This document shows, one piece after another, positions 36,765-46,346 of a stretch of DNA of 64,000 nucleotides. Location: the NCBI RefSeq assembly GCF_030316765.1, contig NZ_JASZYT010000002.1:434001-498000 (forward strand), written 5' to 3'. Numbering within the stretch: position 1 is the first letter of the stretch; each line of letters opens with the position of its first letter. Below the pieces are notes generated by a model. It was not told the origin of the DNA. It saw nothing but the letters and a program-made list of their open reading frames with translations, and searched no databases. The stretch comes from Variovorax saccharolyticus (GTDB lineage: Bacteria > Pseudomonadota > Gammaproteobacteria > Burkholderiales > Burkholderiaceae_C). The position numbers and the translations under genes were made by a program.

Positions 36765-37741
36765 GCGGCCCGCGTCAACTGGCGGGCATCGCCCTGTTCG
36801 CCCTGCTGGTGGCCTGCGTGCCGCTGGTCACGTCCTCGGGCACCACCCTCAACTTCGTGATGATGGCGCTCTACGCCACCTTGATCGCGCAGGCCTGGAA
36901 CATCCTGGGCGGCTTCGGCGGCCAGTTCTCCTTCGGCCATGCGCTGTTCTTCGGCACCGGCGCCTACATCCAGGCGATCGCGCAGCTCCAGGGCGGCATC
37001 AACGCCTGGGTGGCGCTTGCCCTGGCGCTCGCCGGCGCCGCGGCGGTCGGCCTGTTCATCGGCGCGCTGAGCTTCCGCTACGGGCTCAAGGGCTCGTACT
37101 TCGCGCTGGTCACGCTGGCCTTCGCCGAGGTGTTCCGCATCCTCGCCACCTCGGTGCCGTTCACCGGCGGCGGCGTCGGCCTGATGCTGCCGCTGCGCGA
37201 GGCGCCGTCGAACCTGCAGTTCGCCTCGCGCGCCGGCTACCTGTGGGTGGTGCTGGCCTTCGTCACCGCCGCGCTGCTGGTCACCTGGTGGCTGCGCAAC
37301 GGCCGCTTCGGCGCCTGGCTGCAGGCGGTGCGCGACAACGAGGACGCGGCACGCGCGGTTGGCGTGAACCCGTTCCGCGTCAAGCTCGGCGCGATCGGCA
37401 TCTCGGCCGCCTTCATGGGTGCTGCCGGGGCCTTCTACGTGCAGGTGTTCCAGTACATCGACCCGGGCATCGCCTATGGCTCGGCGACCTCGGTCGAGGC
37501 GCTGGTGGCGGCCATCGTCGGCGGCGTCGGCACGCTCTGGGGGCCGGTGCTGGGCGCGGTGGTGCTGCATCTGCTGGCCGACCTCACGCGCAACCTGTTC
37601 GGCGAACTGCCCGGCATCAACATGGTGATCTACGGCACGGTGCTGGTGCTGATCGTGATCTTCCTGCCGCGCGGCATCGCGGGCGTGGGGCTCTCGGTGC
37701 GGCAGCTCTGGTCGCAGGCGAAGGGAGGCGGCCGTGGCTGA
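36761..37741 (+). CDS. livM: Branched-chain-type ABC transporter permease (LivM)
   Basis: 326 residues, about eight to nine spans: NILGGFGGQFSFGHALFFG near the N-terminus, RYGLKGSYFALVTLAFAEV, and the coupling loop FGAWLQAVRDNEDAARAVG are LivM signatures. ATG at 36761 overlaps the livH stop; the end overlaps the GTG of livG by eight bases. Partner permease of the importer. Confidence 0.93.
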   Translation: MSGPRQLAGIALFALLVACVPLVTSSGTTLNFVMMALYATLIAQAWNILGGFGGQFSFGHALFFGTGAYIQAIAQLQGGINAWVALALALAGAAAVGLFIGALSFRYGLKGSYFALVTLAFAEVFRILATSVPFTGGGVGLMLPLREAPSNLQFASRAGYLWVVLAFVTAALLVTWWLRNGRFGAWLQAVRDNEDAARAVGVNPFRVKLGAIGISAAFMGAAGAFYVQVFQYIDPGIAYGSATSVEALVAAIVGGVGTLWGPVLGAVVLHLLADLTRNLFGELPGINMVIYGTVLVLIVIFLPRGIAGVGLSVRQLWSQAKGGGRG

Positions 37742-38501
37742 ACCGCTGCTCGTCCTCGACGGCATCTCGCGCGCCTTCGGCGGCCTGAAGGCGGTGCAGG
37801 GCGTGAGCCTCTCGGTGCCCGAAGGCAGCCTCACGGCGCTGATCGGACCCAACGGCGCGGGCAAGACCACGCTGTTCGCGCTGATGTCGGGCTTCCTCAA
37901 GCCCGATGCCGGAACCGTGCGCTTCGCGGGACAGGACATCACGGGCCGCGAGCCGCATCGCAACGCCCTGCTCGGCATGACGCGCACCTTCCAGATCGTC
38001 AAGCCCTTCGCGGCCCAGACGGTGCGCGAGAACATCGCGGTCGGCGTCCACCTGCACGAGCGCAGCCGTGGCGCGGCACTGCGGCGCGCGGACGAAGTGG
38101 CGCGGCGCGTGGGTCTGGCGGCGCAGCTCGACAAGCCGGCCTCCGACCTCACGGTCGCCGGCCGCAAGCGGCTCGAACTGGCGCGCGCACTGGCGACCGA
38201 GCCGCGCCTGCTGCTGCTCGACGAAGTGCTGGCCGGCCTCAATCCGCAGGAGATCGCCGAGATGATGCCGGTGGTGCGCGGCATCGCCGATGGCGGCGTC
38301 ACGGTGCTCATGATCGAGCACGTGATGCAGGCCGTGATGAACCTGGCCGAGCATGTGTGGGTGCTGGCGCAGGGCCAGCTGATCGCCGAGGGCAGCCCGG
38401 CCCAGGTGACCTCGAACGACAAGGTGGTCGAGGCCTATCTGGGGCATGGCACCGCGGCGCGGCTGCGCAAGGCGGCAGCGGCGAAGGGAGAAGTCCGATG
38501 A
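37734..38501 (+). CDS. livG: Branched-chain-type ABC transporter ATP-binding protein (LivG)
   Basis: 255 residues from a GTG at 37734. Walker A GPNGAGKTT, the Liv-specific TRTFQIVKPF (Q-loop), signature-type LTVAGRKRLELARAL in place of the commoner LSYGxQRR form, Walker B LLLLDEVLAGLNP and the H-loop MIEHVM. Energises import together with LivF; four-base overlap with livF. Confidence 0.92.
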   Translation: MAEPLLVLDGISRAFGGLKAVQGVSLSVPEGSLTALIGPNGAGKTTLFALMSGFLKPDAGTVRFAGQDITGREPHRNALLGMTRTFQIVKPFAAQTVRENIAVGVHLHERSRGAALRRADEVARRVGLAAQLDKPASDLTVAGRKRLELARALATEPRLLLLDEVLAGLNPQEIAEMMPVVRGIADGGVTVLMIEHVMQAVMNLAEHVWVLAQGQLIAEGSPAQVTSNDKVVEAYLGHGTAARLRKAAAAKGEVR

Positions 38502-39208
38502 CCGCGCTGCTGGAGATCCAGGGCCTGCGCGGCGGCTACGGCCGGGTCGAGGTGCTGCGCGGCGTCGACCTGCAGGTGAAGGCCGGCGAGATGGTCGCGC
38601 TGCTCGGCAGCAACGGCGCCGGCAAGTCGACCTTGAACAAGATGGTCTGCGGCCTGTGCCCGGCCTGGAGCGGCAGCGTCCGCTTCGACGGCAAGGACCT
38701 GAGCGGCGCGCACTACCGCGAGGTCGTCAAGGCCGGGCTGATCCAGGTGCCCGAAGGCCGCAAGGTGTTCCCGAACCTCAGCGTGCTCGAGAACCTCGAG
38801 CTCGGCTCCTTCACGCGGGCCCGCGAACGCCGGGCAAGCAACCTTGAAAAGGTGTTCGGCATCTTCCCGCGCCTGCGCGAGCGCATCCGCCAGAACGCCG
38901 GCACCATGAGCGGCGGCGAGCAGCAGATGCTGGCGATCGGCCGCGGCCTGATGGCCGAGCCGGTGCTGCTGATCCTCGACGAGCCCTCGCTCGGCCTCTC
39001 GCCGCTGCTCGTCGAAGAGATGTTCACCCTGATCCGGCAGTTGCGCGACGGCGGCCTCGCGGTGCTGCTGGTCGAGCAGAACGTCGGCCAGTCGCTCGAG
39101 ATCGCCGACCGCGCCTATGTGCTGGAGAACGGCAGCGTGCGCTTCTCGGGCGCGCCGGACGCCCTGCTCGGCAGCGACGAACTGCGCCGCGCCTACCTCG
39201 GCCTCTGA
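38498..39208 (+). CDS. livF: Branched-chain-type ABC transporter ATP-binding protein (LivF)
   Basis: 236 residues: Walker A GSNGAGKST, the LivF-specific VPEGRKVFPNLSVLENL, signature MSGGEQQMLAIGRGLM, Walker B LLILDEPSLGLSP, H-loop LLVEQN. Second ATPase of the importer. Followed after 30 bases by a Bug receptor with its own AAGGAG site, so transport and catabolic genes run on in one unit. Confidence 0.93.
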   Translation: MTALLEIQGLRGGYGRVEVLRGVDLQVKAGEMVALLGSNGAGKSTLNKMVCGLCPAWSGSVRFDGKDLSGAHYREVVKAGLIQVPEGRKVFPNLSVLENLELGSFTRARERRASNLEKVFGIFPRLRERIRQNAGTMSGGEQQMLAIGRGLMAEPVLLILDEPSLGLSPLLVEEMFTLIRQLRDGGLAVLLVEQNVGQSLEIADRAYVLENGSVRFSGAPDALLGSDELRRAYLGL

Positions 39209-39238
39209 GCCGGGGAACCCCATCCGAAGGAGACACCC

Positions 39239-40192
39239 ATGAAACGCAGAGACATCCTGATCGCGTCCGTGACCGCGCTGGCCGGTGCCGCGGAGGCCCA
39301 GGTCGGCGGCGCACCGGTGCGCATCCTGGTCGGCGCGCCTGCGGGCGGCTCGACCGATTCCATCGCCCGCACGCTGGCAGCCGGCATGGGCCCGTTGCTG
39401 GGGCGCACCGTGATCGTCGAGAACCGGCCCGGCGCCGGCGGCAACATCGCCGCCGATGCGGTGGCCAAGGCCGCGCCCGACGGCAACACGCTGCTCATGA
39501 GCTTCACCAGCCACGCGATCAACGCCACGCTCTATTCCACGCTGCCCTTCGATCCGGTCAAGGACTTCACGGCGCTGACGCTGGTGGCGACATCGCCGTC
39601 GATCCTGGTCGCCCACCCCTCGGTGCCCGCGAACAACGTGCGCGAGCTGATCGCGCTGGCCAAGGCCAAGCCGGGGCAGCTCAATTTCGCCATCGGCGCG
39701 CTCGGCTCCTCGCTGCACATGGCCGGCGAGGCCTTCAAGATGCAGTCGGGCGTCTACATCGTCAACATCCCCTACCGCGGCACGGCGCCGGCGGTGCAGG
39801 ACGTTCTCGCGGGCCAGGTGCAGCTGATGTTCGCCGCGGTCGGCAACGTGCAGCAGCACATCAAGGCCGGCAAGCTCAAGGCGCTGGGCGTGACCTCGGC
39901 CAGGCGGCTGCCCGAGTTTCCCGATCTGCCGGCCATCGCCGAGACCCTGCCCGGCTACGAATCGAGCGCCTGGTTCGGCCTCTTCGGGCCGGCGCACATG
40001 GCGCCCGAGCTCACCCGCCGCATCGCCGACGCCGCGCGCCAGGCGATCGGCGAGCCGGCGATGCGCAAGCGCCTCGAAAGCGAAGGCGCGATTCCGGTCG
40101 GCAATGCCCCGGAGCAGTTCGGCCCCTTCGTCCAGAGCGAGATCAAGCGCTGGGCGCAGGTCGTCAAGTACTCGGGAGCGAGGCCCGAATGA
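39239..40192 (+). CDS. Bug-family periplasmic solute-binding protein
   Basis: 317 residues with a short Tat/Sec-type leader (MKRRDILIASVTALAGAAEA). Bug motifs: VRILVGAPAGGSTDSIART, IVENRPGAGGNIAADAV, KAAPDGNTLL and the IPYRGTAPAVQDVL loop. It lies between the ABC importer and the LeuC-like gene (four-base overlap with the latter), so the operon carries receptors for two transporter classes. No TctAB permease is near; a sensory role or use of a distant permease is possible. Confidence 0.9.
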   Translation: MKRRDILIASVTALAGAAEAQVGGAPVRILVGAPAGGSTDSIARTLAAGMGPLLGRTVIVENRPGAGGNIAADAVAKAAPDGNTLLMSFTSHAINATLYSTLPFDPVKDFTALTLVATSPSILVAHPSVPANNVRELIALAKAKPGQLNFAIGALGSSLHMAGEAFKMQSGVYIVNIPYRGTAPAVQDVLAGQVQLMFAAVGNVQQHIKAGKLKALGVTSARRLPEFPDLPAIAETLPGYESSAWFGLFGPAHMAPELTRRIADAARQAIGEPAMRKRLESEGAIPVGNAPEQFGPFVQSEIKRWAQVVKYSGARPE

Positions 40193-41478
40193 CCGCCCCG
40201 ACCGACGCCTTCCCCGACGCGCCGCAGACGCTGGCGCAGAAGCTGATCGCCCGCGCCTGCGGCCGCGAGGCGGTCGCGGTCGGCCAGATCGTGACCTGCA
40301 AGGTCGACATGGCGATGTTCCACGACTCCTCGGGGCCGCGCCGGCTGCAGCCGATGCTCGAGGAACTGGGCGCCCGGATCTGGGACCGGTCGAAGATCGT
40401 GCTGGTGATGGACCACTACGTGCCGGAGCGCGACGACGACTCGCGTCGCATCGTGCGCATCGCGCGCGACTGGGCGCGCGACCAGCGGCTGCCGCATGTC
40501 TACGACAGCCAGGGCATCTGCCACGTGGTGGTGCCGCAGCACGGCCACATCCGGCCCGGCATGCTGTGCGTCGGCGGCGATTCGCATTCGCCTACCGGCG
40601 GCGCCTTCGGTGCCTACATGTTCGGCATCGGCAGCACCGAGATGCTCGGCGTGGTGGTCAGCGGCGAGATCTGGCTGCGCGTGCCCGAGACGATCCAGAT
40701 GTGGTGGGACGGCCGGCTGCCCGCGGGCGTCACGGCCAAGGACATGATGCTGCACATGCTGGCGCGCTTCGGCATGAACGGCGGGCGCTATCAGGCGGTC
40801 GAGTTCTGCGGGGCAGCGGTGCAGGCGCTGTCGATGCAGGAGCGCATGACGCTGTCGAACATGAGCGCCGAGCTCGGTGGGCAGGTGGGGCTGATCGCGC
40901 CCGATGCGACCACCTCGGACTTCCTCGCCGGCACCGGCGCACCGGCGATCGATACGGCGCCATGGTTCACCGACGAGGGCGCCGAGCTGACGCGCCATCG
41001 CTTCGATGCCTCGACGCTCGAACCCTACGTGGCGGCGCCGCACAGCCCAGCCAATGCGCACGGCGTGAGCCAGTACCTCGGCACGCCGATCGACGTCGCC
41101 TATGTCGGTGCCTGCACCGGCGCCAAGCTGGAGGACCTGCGCGCCGCGGCCGAGGTATTGCGCGGCCACAAGGTGGCGTCCGGCGTGCGCTTGATCGTCG
41201 CGCCGGCCAGCTTGCTCGACCAGCAGCGCGCCCGCGACGAAGGCGTGCTGCAGGCGCTGCTCGACGCCGGCGCCGAGCTGTTCCCGACCGCCTGCGGCGC
41301 CTGCTCCGGCTATGGCGATCCGATGGGCGACGACATCACCGTGATCTCGACCACGGCGCGCAACTTCAAGGGCCGGATGGGTTCGCCGACGGCGCAGGTC
41401 TACCTGGGCTCGCCGTACACCGTGGCCGCGGCCGCACTGCGCGGCTGCGTCACCGACCCGCGCGAGGTGCTGGCATGA
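40189..41478 (+). CDS. LeuC/aconitase-family hydro-lyase large subunit (catabolic)
   Basis: 429 residues, homologous to isopropylmalate isomerase and dimethylmaleate hydratase large subunits. [4Fe-4S] ligands are visible: Cys in VGACTGAKLEDL and the pair in TACGACSGYGDP. GGDSHSPTGGAFGAYMFGIGSTEM and TYDSQGICH-type segments line the active site. Pairs with the small subunit that follows with a four-base overlap. Leucine biosynthesis is unlikely: the pair sits among HyuAB, a flavoprotein and a lyase. Expected reaction: hydration of a substituted maleate/fumarate to a malate (inference). Confidence 0.88.
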   Translation: MTAPTDAFPDAPQTLAQKLIARACGREAVAVGQIVTCKVDMAMFHDSSGPRRLQPMLEELGARIWDRSKIVLVMDHYVPERDDDSRRIVRIARDWARDQRLPHVYDSQGICHVVVPQHGHIRPGMLCVGGDSHSPTGGAFGAYMFGIGSTEMLGVVVSGEIWLRVPETIQMWWDGRLPAGVTAKDMMLHMLARFGMNGGRYQAVEFCGAAVQALSMQERMTLSNMSAELGGQVGLIAPDATTSDFLAGTGAPAIDTAPWFTDEGAELTRHRFDASTLEPYVAAPHSPANAHGVSQYLGTPIDVAYVGACTGAKLEDLRAAAEVLRGHKVASGVRLIVAPASLLDQQRARDEGVLQALLDAGAELFPTACGACSGYGDPMGDDITVISTTARNFKGRMGSPTAQVYLGSPYTVAAAALRGCVTDPREVLA

Positions 41479-41972
41479 CGACGCATCGCGTCTGGCGCCT
41501 GGGCGCCGATGTCGACACCGACGCGCTGGCGCCGGGCCATGCGATGAAGCACGGCATCGACGTCATCGCCCGGCATTGCCTCGAAGCCGTGCGGCCCGAG
41601 TTCGCCGGCCAGGTGCGCGCCGGCGACGTGATCGTCGCCGGGCCCAACTTCGGCATCGGCTCCTCGCGCGAGCAGGCCGCCGCCGTGTTGGTGCATCTGG
41701 GCGTGGCCGCGGTGATCGCGCCTTCGTACGGCGGGCTCTACTTCCGCAATGCCTTCAACCTGGGGCTGCTGCTGCTCAGCTGCGCGGAGGCCGAGACGCT
41801 GCAGGACGGCGACCGCGTCACGCTCGACGTTGCGCTTCCCTCGGTGTCGACGCCCGGCGGCCGGACCCTGGCCTGCGAGCCGGTGCCCGATTTCCTGATG
41901 GACATGGTCCGCGCGGGCGGCCTCATGAAGCAGCTGCGGCAGCGCTTCGCCAAAGAAAGATCCGAACCATGA
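41475..41972 (+). CDS. LeuD/aconitase-family hydro-lyase small subunit (catabolic)
   Basis: 165 residues, the swivel domain of a two-subunit aconitase-family enzyme. DVDTDALAPGHAMKH corresponds to the LeuD N-terminus, GPNFGIGSSREQAA is the substrate-binding loop with Ser and Arg, and PSYGGLYFRNAFNLGLLLL follows. Translationally coupled to the large subunit and to hyuB (four-base overlaps). Archaeal-type and methylitaconate/dimethylmaleate-type small subunits have this short length. Confidence 0.88.
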   Translation: MTTHRVWRLGADVDTDALAPGHAMKHGIDVIARHCLEAVRPEFAGQVRAGDVIVAGPNFGIGSSREQAAAVLVHLGVAAVIAPSYGGLYFRNAFNLGLLLLSCAEAETLQDGDRVTLDVALPSVSTPGGRTLACEPVPDFLMDMVRAGGLMKQLRQRFAKERSEP

Positions 41973-43669
41973 ACGATTCTCCCCACGCCCCGATGGACCC
42001 GGTCACGCTGGCCGTGCTGCGCGGCCGCCTCGAGCAGGTGGCCGACGAGATGGATGCGACGCTCTACCGCAGCGCCTTCAATCCGATCATTGCCGAGGCC
42101 CACGACGCCTGCCACGGCCTCTACGACGCGGCGACCGGCGACACGCTGGTGCAGGGCAAGTCGGGCTTGCCGGTGTTCGTCGGCGCGATGGCCTTCGCTG
42201 TGCGCGCGACCGCGGCCGCCGCCGCGCCGCGCGGCGGCATGAAGGACGGCGACATCTGGATCAGCAACGATCCCTACGACGGCGGCACCCACGCCAACGA
42301 CTTCAAGCTGGTGCTGCCCTTCTTCCGCGACGGCCGGCTCTACTGCTACATGGCCTCGGCGGCGCACTGGCACGACGTCGGCGGCGCGGTGCCGGGCAAC
42401 TACAACCCGGCGGCCACCGAGTGCTGGCAGGAGGCGGTGCAGATCCCGCCGGTGCGCATCGTGCGCGACGGCGTGCTGGACCCCGACGTGCTGGCGATCC
42501 TGCGCGCCAACACGCGGCTGCCCGAGAGCCTGTGGGGCGACCTCAACGGCCAGCTGGCGGCGCTCGAACTCGGCGCCAGGCGGCTGCACGGCCTGCTCGA
42601 CGAGTACGGCGATGCGCTGGTGCTGCAGGCCATGGGCGAGCTGCGCAGCCGCGCGCTGCGCCTGATGCGATCGCACATCGCCTCGCTGCCCGATGGCCGC
42701 TACAGCTTCGAGGACGTGCTCGACAACGACGGCATCGTCAACGAGCCGCTCTCCATCGCGCTCGACATGACGGTGGCGGGCGAGCGCCTGCTGCTCGACT
42801 TCTCGCGCACCTCGCCGCAATGCGCGGGGCCGGTGAACATCTCGCGCGCCACCGCGATCGCGGCCTGCTACGTGGCGCTCAAGCATGTGTTCCCCGACGT
42901 GCCGGCCAATGCCGGCGTGCTCGATGCGGTCGACTTCCTGATCCCCGACAAGCTCGTGATCAGCGCCGAGCGGCCGCGCCCGGTCGGCGGCTACACCGAG
43001 ACCATCCTGCGCATGATCGACGTGATCTTCAGCGCCACCGCGCAGGCCGATCCGACGCGCGCCGTGGCCCAGGCCTACGGCACCATCAATGCGCTGTCGA
43101 TCGCCGGCCATCGCAGCGACGGCCCGCGCAAGGGCCAGCGCTGGGTGATGTTCAGCTTCTTCGGCGGCGGCCACGGCGGCCATTCGGGCGGCGACGGGCT
43201 CTCGCACGCCAACGCGCCGATCTCGACCGCGACCATCCCGCCGCTGGAGATCCTCGAGGCCGCCTATCCGGTTCGCTTCACCGAATGGTCGCTGCGCGCC
43301 GATTCGGGCGGCGATGGCCAGTTTCGCGGCGGGCTCGGCGCGGTCTACGAGCTCGAGCTGCTCGAGAAGGATGCCGAGGTCTTCGTCTTCGGCGAGCGCG
43401 GCAGTTCGCCGCCGAAGGGCATCGCCGGCGGCGGCGAGGGCGCGGTGAACGTCTTCAGCTACGAGAACGACGGCGCCTGGCACACGCCGCCGATGGTGTC
43501 GAAGATGCACGGCATCCGGCTGGCGCAGGGCGAACGCGTGCGGCTCGAGACGCCGGGCGGCGGCGGCTGGGGCGCACCCGGGCAGCGCAGCAGCGACAAG
43601 CGTGCGCAGGACCGGGCCATGGGCTATGTGAGCCAGGGCGAAGCAACCGACGAGAAGGCCGCGCGATGA
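41969..43669 (+). CDS. hyuB: HyuB-type hydantoinase/5-oxoprolinase subunit B
   Basis: 566 residues of the HyuB family, partner of HyuA in ATP-dependent opening of lactam/imide rings (N-methylhydantoin, 5-oxoproline) or acetone-carboxylase-like reactions. Family landmarks: DPVTLAVLRGRLEQVADEM at the start, DGDIWISNDPYDGGTHANDF, SAAHWHDVGGAVPG, and the glycine-rich C-terminal TPGGGGWG. Overlaps the LeuD-like gene and hyuA by four bases. The substrate ring is unknown. Confidence 0.88.
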   Translation: MNDSPHAPMDPVTLAVLRGRLEQVADEMDATLYRSAFNPIIAEAHDACHGLYDAATGDTLVQGKSGLPVFVGAMAFAVRATAAAAAPRGGMKDGDIWISNDPYDGGTHANDFKLVLPFFRDGRLYCYMASAAHWHDVGGAVPGNYNPAATECWQEAVQIPPVRIVRDGVLDPDVLAILRANTRLPESLWGDLNGQLAALELGARRLHGLLDEYGDALVLQAMGELRSRALRLMRSHIASLPDGRYSFEDVLDNDGIVNEPLSIALDMTVAGERLLLDFSRTSPQCAGPVNISRATAIAACYVALKHVFPDVPANAGVLDAVDFLIPDKLVISAERPRPVGGYTETILRMIDVIFSATAQADPTRAVAQAYGTINALSIAGHRSDGPRKGQRWVMFSFFGGGHGGHSGGDGLSHANAPISTATIPPLEILEAAYPVRFTEWSLRADSGGDGQFRGGLGAVYELELLEKDAEVFVFGERGSSPPKGIAGGGEGAVNVFSYENDGAWHTPPMVSKMHGIRLAQGERVRLETPGGGGWGAPGQRSSDKRAQDRAMGYVSQGEATDEKAAR

Positions 43670-45735
43670 CAGCAGGGAACATCCACCAGGGCGCGGGCCG
43701 CCTGGTCGTCGGCGTCGACGTCGGCGGCACTTTCACCGACCTCTTCGTGCTCGACGAGGCCGCGGGCACGGCGCGCATCGTCAAGGTGCCGTCGACGCGC
43801 GGCGAGGAAGCGCGCGGCTTCATGAACGGCGTGGCGCGGGTGGCCGATTCGGCGGCGGCCATCGCCACCATCGTGCACGGCACCACGGTCGGCACCAACG
43901 CGCTGCTCGAACGCAAGGTGGCGCGCACCGGCATCATCACCACGCGGGGCTTTCGCGACGTGCTCGAGATGCGGCGCCGCGACCGGCCCCAGACCTGGGG
44001 CCTGCGCGGCAGCTTCGTGCCGGTGGTGCCGCGCGACCTGCGGCGCGAGGTCGACGAGCGCGTGCTGGCCGACGGCACGCTGCACACGCCGGTCGATCTG
44101 GAGCAGGTGCGCGAACAGGCTCGGGCGCTGCTCGAGGCCGGCTGCGAGGCGGTCTGCGTCTTCTTCATCAACACCTACGCGAACCCCGAGAACGAGCGCC
44201 TTGCGGTCGCGGCGGTGCGCGCGCTGTGGCCGAACGCGCACGTCACCTCGGCCTGCGAGGTGCTGCCCGAGATCCGCGAGTTCGAGCGCTGCTCGACCGC
44301 CACGCTCAACGCCGCGCTGCAGCCGGTGGTCGGCAACTACCTCGAGCGGCTGGAGTCCGATCTGCGCGGCCAGGGCTTCGACGGCGAACTGCTGGTGGTG
44401 CAGAGCAACGGCGGCGTGATGTCGCGCCGCACTGCCAGCGACCTGCCGGTGCGCACCGCGCTGTCGGGCCCGGCGGCCGGCGTGATCGCCTGCGCGGCGA
44501 TCGCGCGCGCGGCCGGCTTCCCGAACGCGATCACCGGCGACATGGGCGGCACCTCCTTCGACGTCTCGCTGGTCGCCAACGGCGAGGCCGCGCTGGCGTC
44601 GCAGACCGCGATCGAGTTCGGCATGGTGATCCGCTCGCCGATGATCCAGATCGAGACCATCGGCGCCGGCGGCGGTTCGATCGCCTCGGTCGACGCCAGC
44701 GGCATGCTGCAGGTCGGCCCCGAATCGGCCGGCAGCATCCCGGGGCCGGCCTGCTACGGCCGCGGCAACATGCGCCCCACCGTGACCGATGCCAACGTGC
44801 TGCTCGGCCGCATCGCCGCCGACCGGCCGCTGGGCGGCGGGCTGCTGGCGGCGCTCGATGCCGGCAAGTCCTTCGAGGCGATCGAGACGCATGTCGCCAG
44901 GCCGCTCGGGCTCGATGTGTACCAGGCGGCCGAAGCCATCCTGACGGTCGCCAATGCGCGCATGGCGGGCGCGATCCGGCTGGTGTCGATCGAGCGTGGG
45001 CATGATCCGCGGCGCTTCGCCTACATGCCCTTCGGCGGCGGCGGCGCGCTGCATGTCTGCGCGATGATGCGCGAGGTCGGCGTTGCCACCGGCATCGTGC
45101 CGCGCTATCCGGGCGTGACCTCGGCGCTCGGCTGCGTGATCGCCGACATGCGCCACGACGCGGTGCAGACCCTCAATCGCCCGCTCGATGAACTCGATGT
45201 CGCGCAACTGGCGCAACGCATCGCCGAGCTCGCAGAGTCCTGTCAGCAGCGGCTCGATACGTCGGGCGTCCGCTTCGACGAGGTGCGCGAAGTGGTGGCG
45301 CTCGACATGCTCTATGCCGGCCAGACCCACACACTGCCCGTGCTGCTGTCCGCCGCCGCGGCGCAGGCACCCACGCGCGTCACGATCCGCGCGGCCTTCG
45401 AGGCCAGCTACGGCGCCGCCTTCGGCCGCGTGCTCGACGGCATCGGCATCCGCGTGATGAACCTGCGCTATGCGCGCATCGGCGTGCGGCCGAAGTTCGA
45501 CCTCGCGGTGCTGGCGCCCGAGGGCGAGGGCAGCACCGCGCCGCTGGGCACGCAGCGCGTCTTCCACGACGGCCAGTGGCGCGAGGCGCAGCGCTATGCG
45601 CGCCTCGACCTGCCGGTCGCCTCGCGCATCGACGGGCCCGCGATTCTCGAGCAGGCCGACACCACCGTGTGGCTGGAACCCGGCTTCCATGCCGAGGTGG
45701 ATGCGCACGGCAACCTGCTGGTGAGGCTGTCGTGA
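43666..45735 (+). CDS. hyuA: HyuA-type hydantoinase/5-oxoprolinase subunit A (ATPase)
   Basis: 689 residues with the actin-like ATPase core: VGVDVGGTFTDLFVLD (phosphate-1), TIVHGTTVGTNALLERK, VQSNGGVMS, LSGPAAGVIACAA, ITGDMGGTSFDVSLV (phosphate-2/adenosine). Normal HyuA length. With HyuB it would activate and hydrolyse a cyclic amide or imide. Order hyuB-hyuA is the reverse of many hydantoinase loci. Coupled to the next gene by GTGA overlap. Confidence 0.9.
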   Translation: MTAGNIHQGAGRLVVGVDVGGTFTDLFVLDEAAGTARIVKVPSTRGEEARGFMNGVARVADSAAAIATIVHGTTVGTNALLERKVARTGIITTRGFRDVLEMRRRDRPQTWGLRGSFVPVVPRDLRREVDERVLADGTLHTPVDLEQVREQARALLEAGCEAVCVFFINTYANPENERLAVAAVRALWPNAHVTSACEVLPEIREFERCSTATLNAALQPVVGNYLERLESDLRGQGFDGELLVVQSNGGVMSRRTASDLPVRTALSGPAAGVIACAAIARAAGFPNAITGDMGGTSFDVSLVANGEAALASQTAIEFGMVIRSPMIQIETIGAGGGSIASVDASGMLQVGPESAGSIPGPACYGRGNMRPTVTDANVLLGRIAADRPLGGGLLAALDAGKSFEAIETHVARPLGLDVYQAAEAILTVANARMAGAIRLVSIERGHDPRRFAYMPFGGGGALHVCAMMREVGVATGIVPRYPGVTSALGCVIADMRHDAVQTLNRPLDELDVAQLAQRIAELAESCQQRLDTSGVRFDEVREVVALDMLYAGQTHTLPVLLSAAAAQAPTRVTIRAAFEASYGAAFGRVLDGIGIRVMNLRYARIGVRPKFDLAVLAPEGEGSTAPLGTQRVFHDGQWREAQRYARLDLPVASRIDGPAILEQADTTVWLEPGFHAEVDAHGNLLVRLS

Positions 45736-46346
45736 GCGGGGCCCTGGCGATTCAGGGGTCGACCACCGCACTCGTGGTGATCGACCTGCAGAACGACTTT
45801 CTCGACGCCAGCGGCGCCTATGCCCGCGGCGGCGACAGCAACCCGCCGGCGCTGCTGCTGCCGGACCGCGTGGCCGCGGTGGCCCGGGCCCTGAAGGCCG
45901 CCGGCGGCATGGTCGCCGCGAGCCAGTTCACGCTGTGGCCCGATGCGGCCGGCGAGCCGATGGTGTCGCCGCACCTGAAGGCGCTGCGCCCCTACCTGAA
46001 GAAAGGCGACTTCGCGCCGGGCAGCTGGGGGCAGGCGAACGTCGCTGCGCTGGAAGGGCTGGTCGATGTGGCGGTCAGCAAGGTCGCGTACTCGGCCTTC
46101 TTCAACACCCAGCTCGACTGGGTGCTGCGCCGCGCGTGCATCCAGACCGTGGCGGTGTGCGGCATCGTCACCAACGGCGGCGTCGCGAGCACCGTGCGCG
46201 ACGCCCACATGCGCGACTACCGCACGCTGGTGCTGGCCGATGGCTGCGCGGCCTTCGGCGAGGAGCGCCACCAGGTCTCGCTGGCCGACATGCGCAACGT
46301 GGCCGAGGTGCTCGACTGCGCGGCCTTCGTGCGCTTGCTGACATGA
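45732..46346 (+). CDS. Isochorismatase-like hydrolase with Gly in place of the catalytic Cys
   Basis: 204 residues from a GTG overlapping the hyuA stop. The family core is present: catalytic Asp in LVVIDLQNDF, catalytic Lys in VSKVAYSAFFNTQLD, but the nucleophile loop reads GIVTNGGVASTVRDA where amidohydrolases of the family have TNVCVEST-like sequence. Glycine here is what true isochorismatases (vinyl-ether hydrolases) carry. It may therefore hydrolyse without a covalent intermediate, or act on a non-amide. Context: between HyuA and a flavoprotein. Confidence 0.82.
   Translation: MSGALAIQGSTTALVVIDLQNDFLDASGAYARGGDSNPPALLLPDRVAAVARALKAAGGMVAASQFTLWPDAAGEPMVSPHLKALRPYLKKGDFAPGSWGQANVAALEGLVDVAVSKVAYSAFFNTQLDWVLRRACIQTVAVCGIVTNGGVASTVRDAHMRDYRTLVLADGCAAFGEERHQVSLADMRNVAEVLDCAAFVRLLT

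Noticed and set aside
36761..38501. Unusual LivG signature (LTVAGRKRLELARAL) as evidence of a dead ATPase
   Set aside because: Walker A, Walker B, Q-loop and H-loop are intact and this signature region varies in Liv-type ATPases.
40189..41972. LeuC/LeuD homologues as the leucine biosynthetic isomerase
   Set aside because: No leuB or leuA nearby; the pair is translationally coupled to transport and HyuAB genes, and the sequence is of the divergent short catabolic type.
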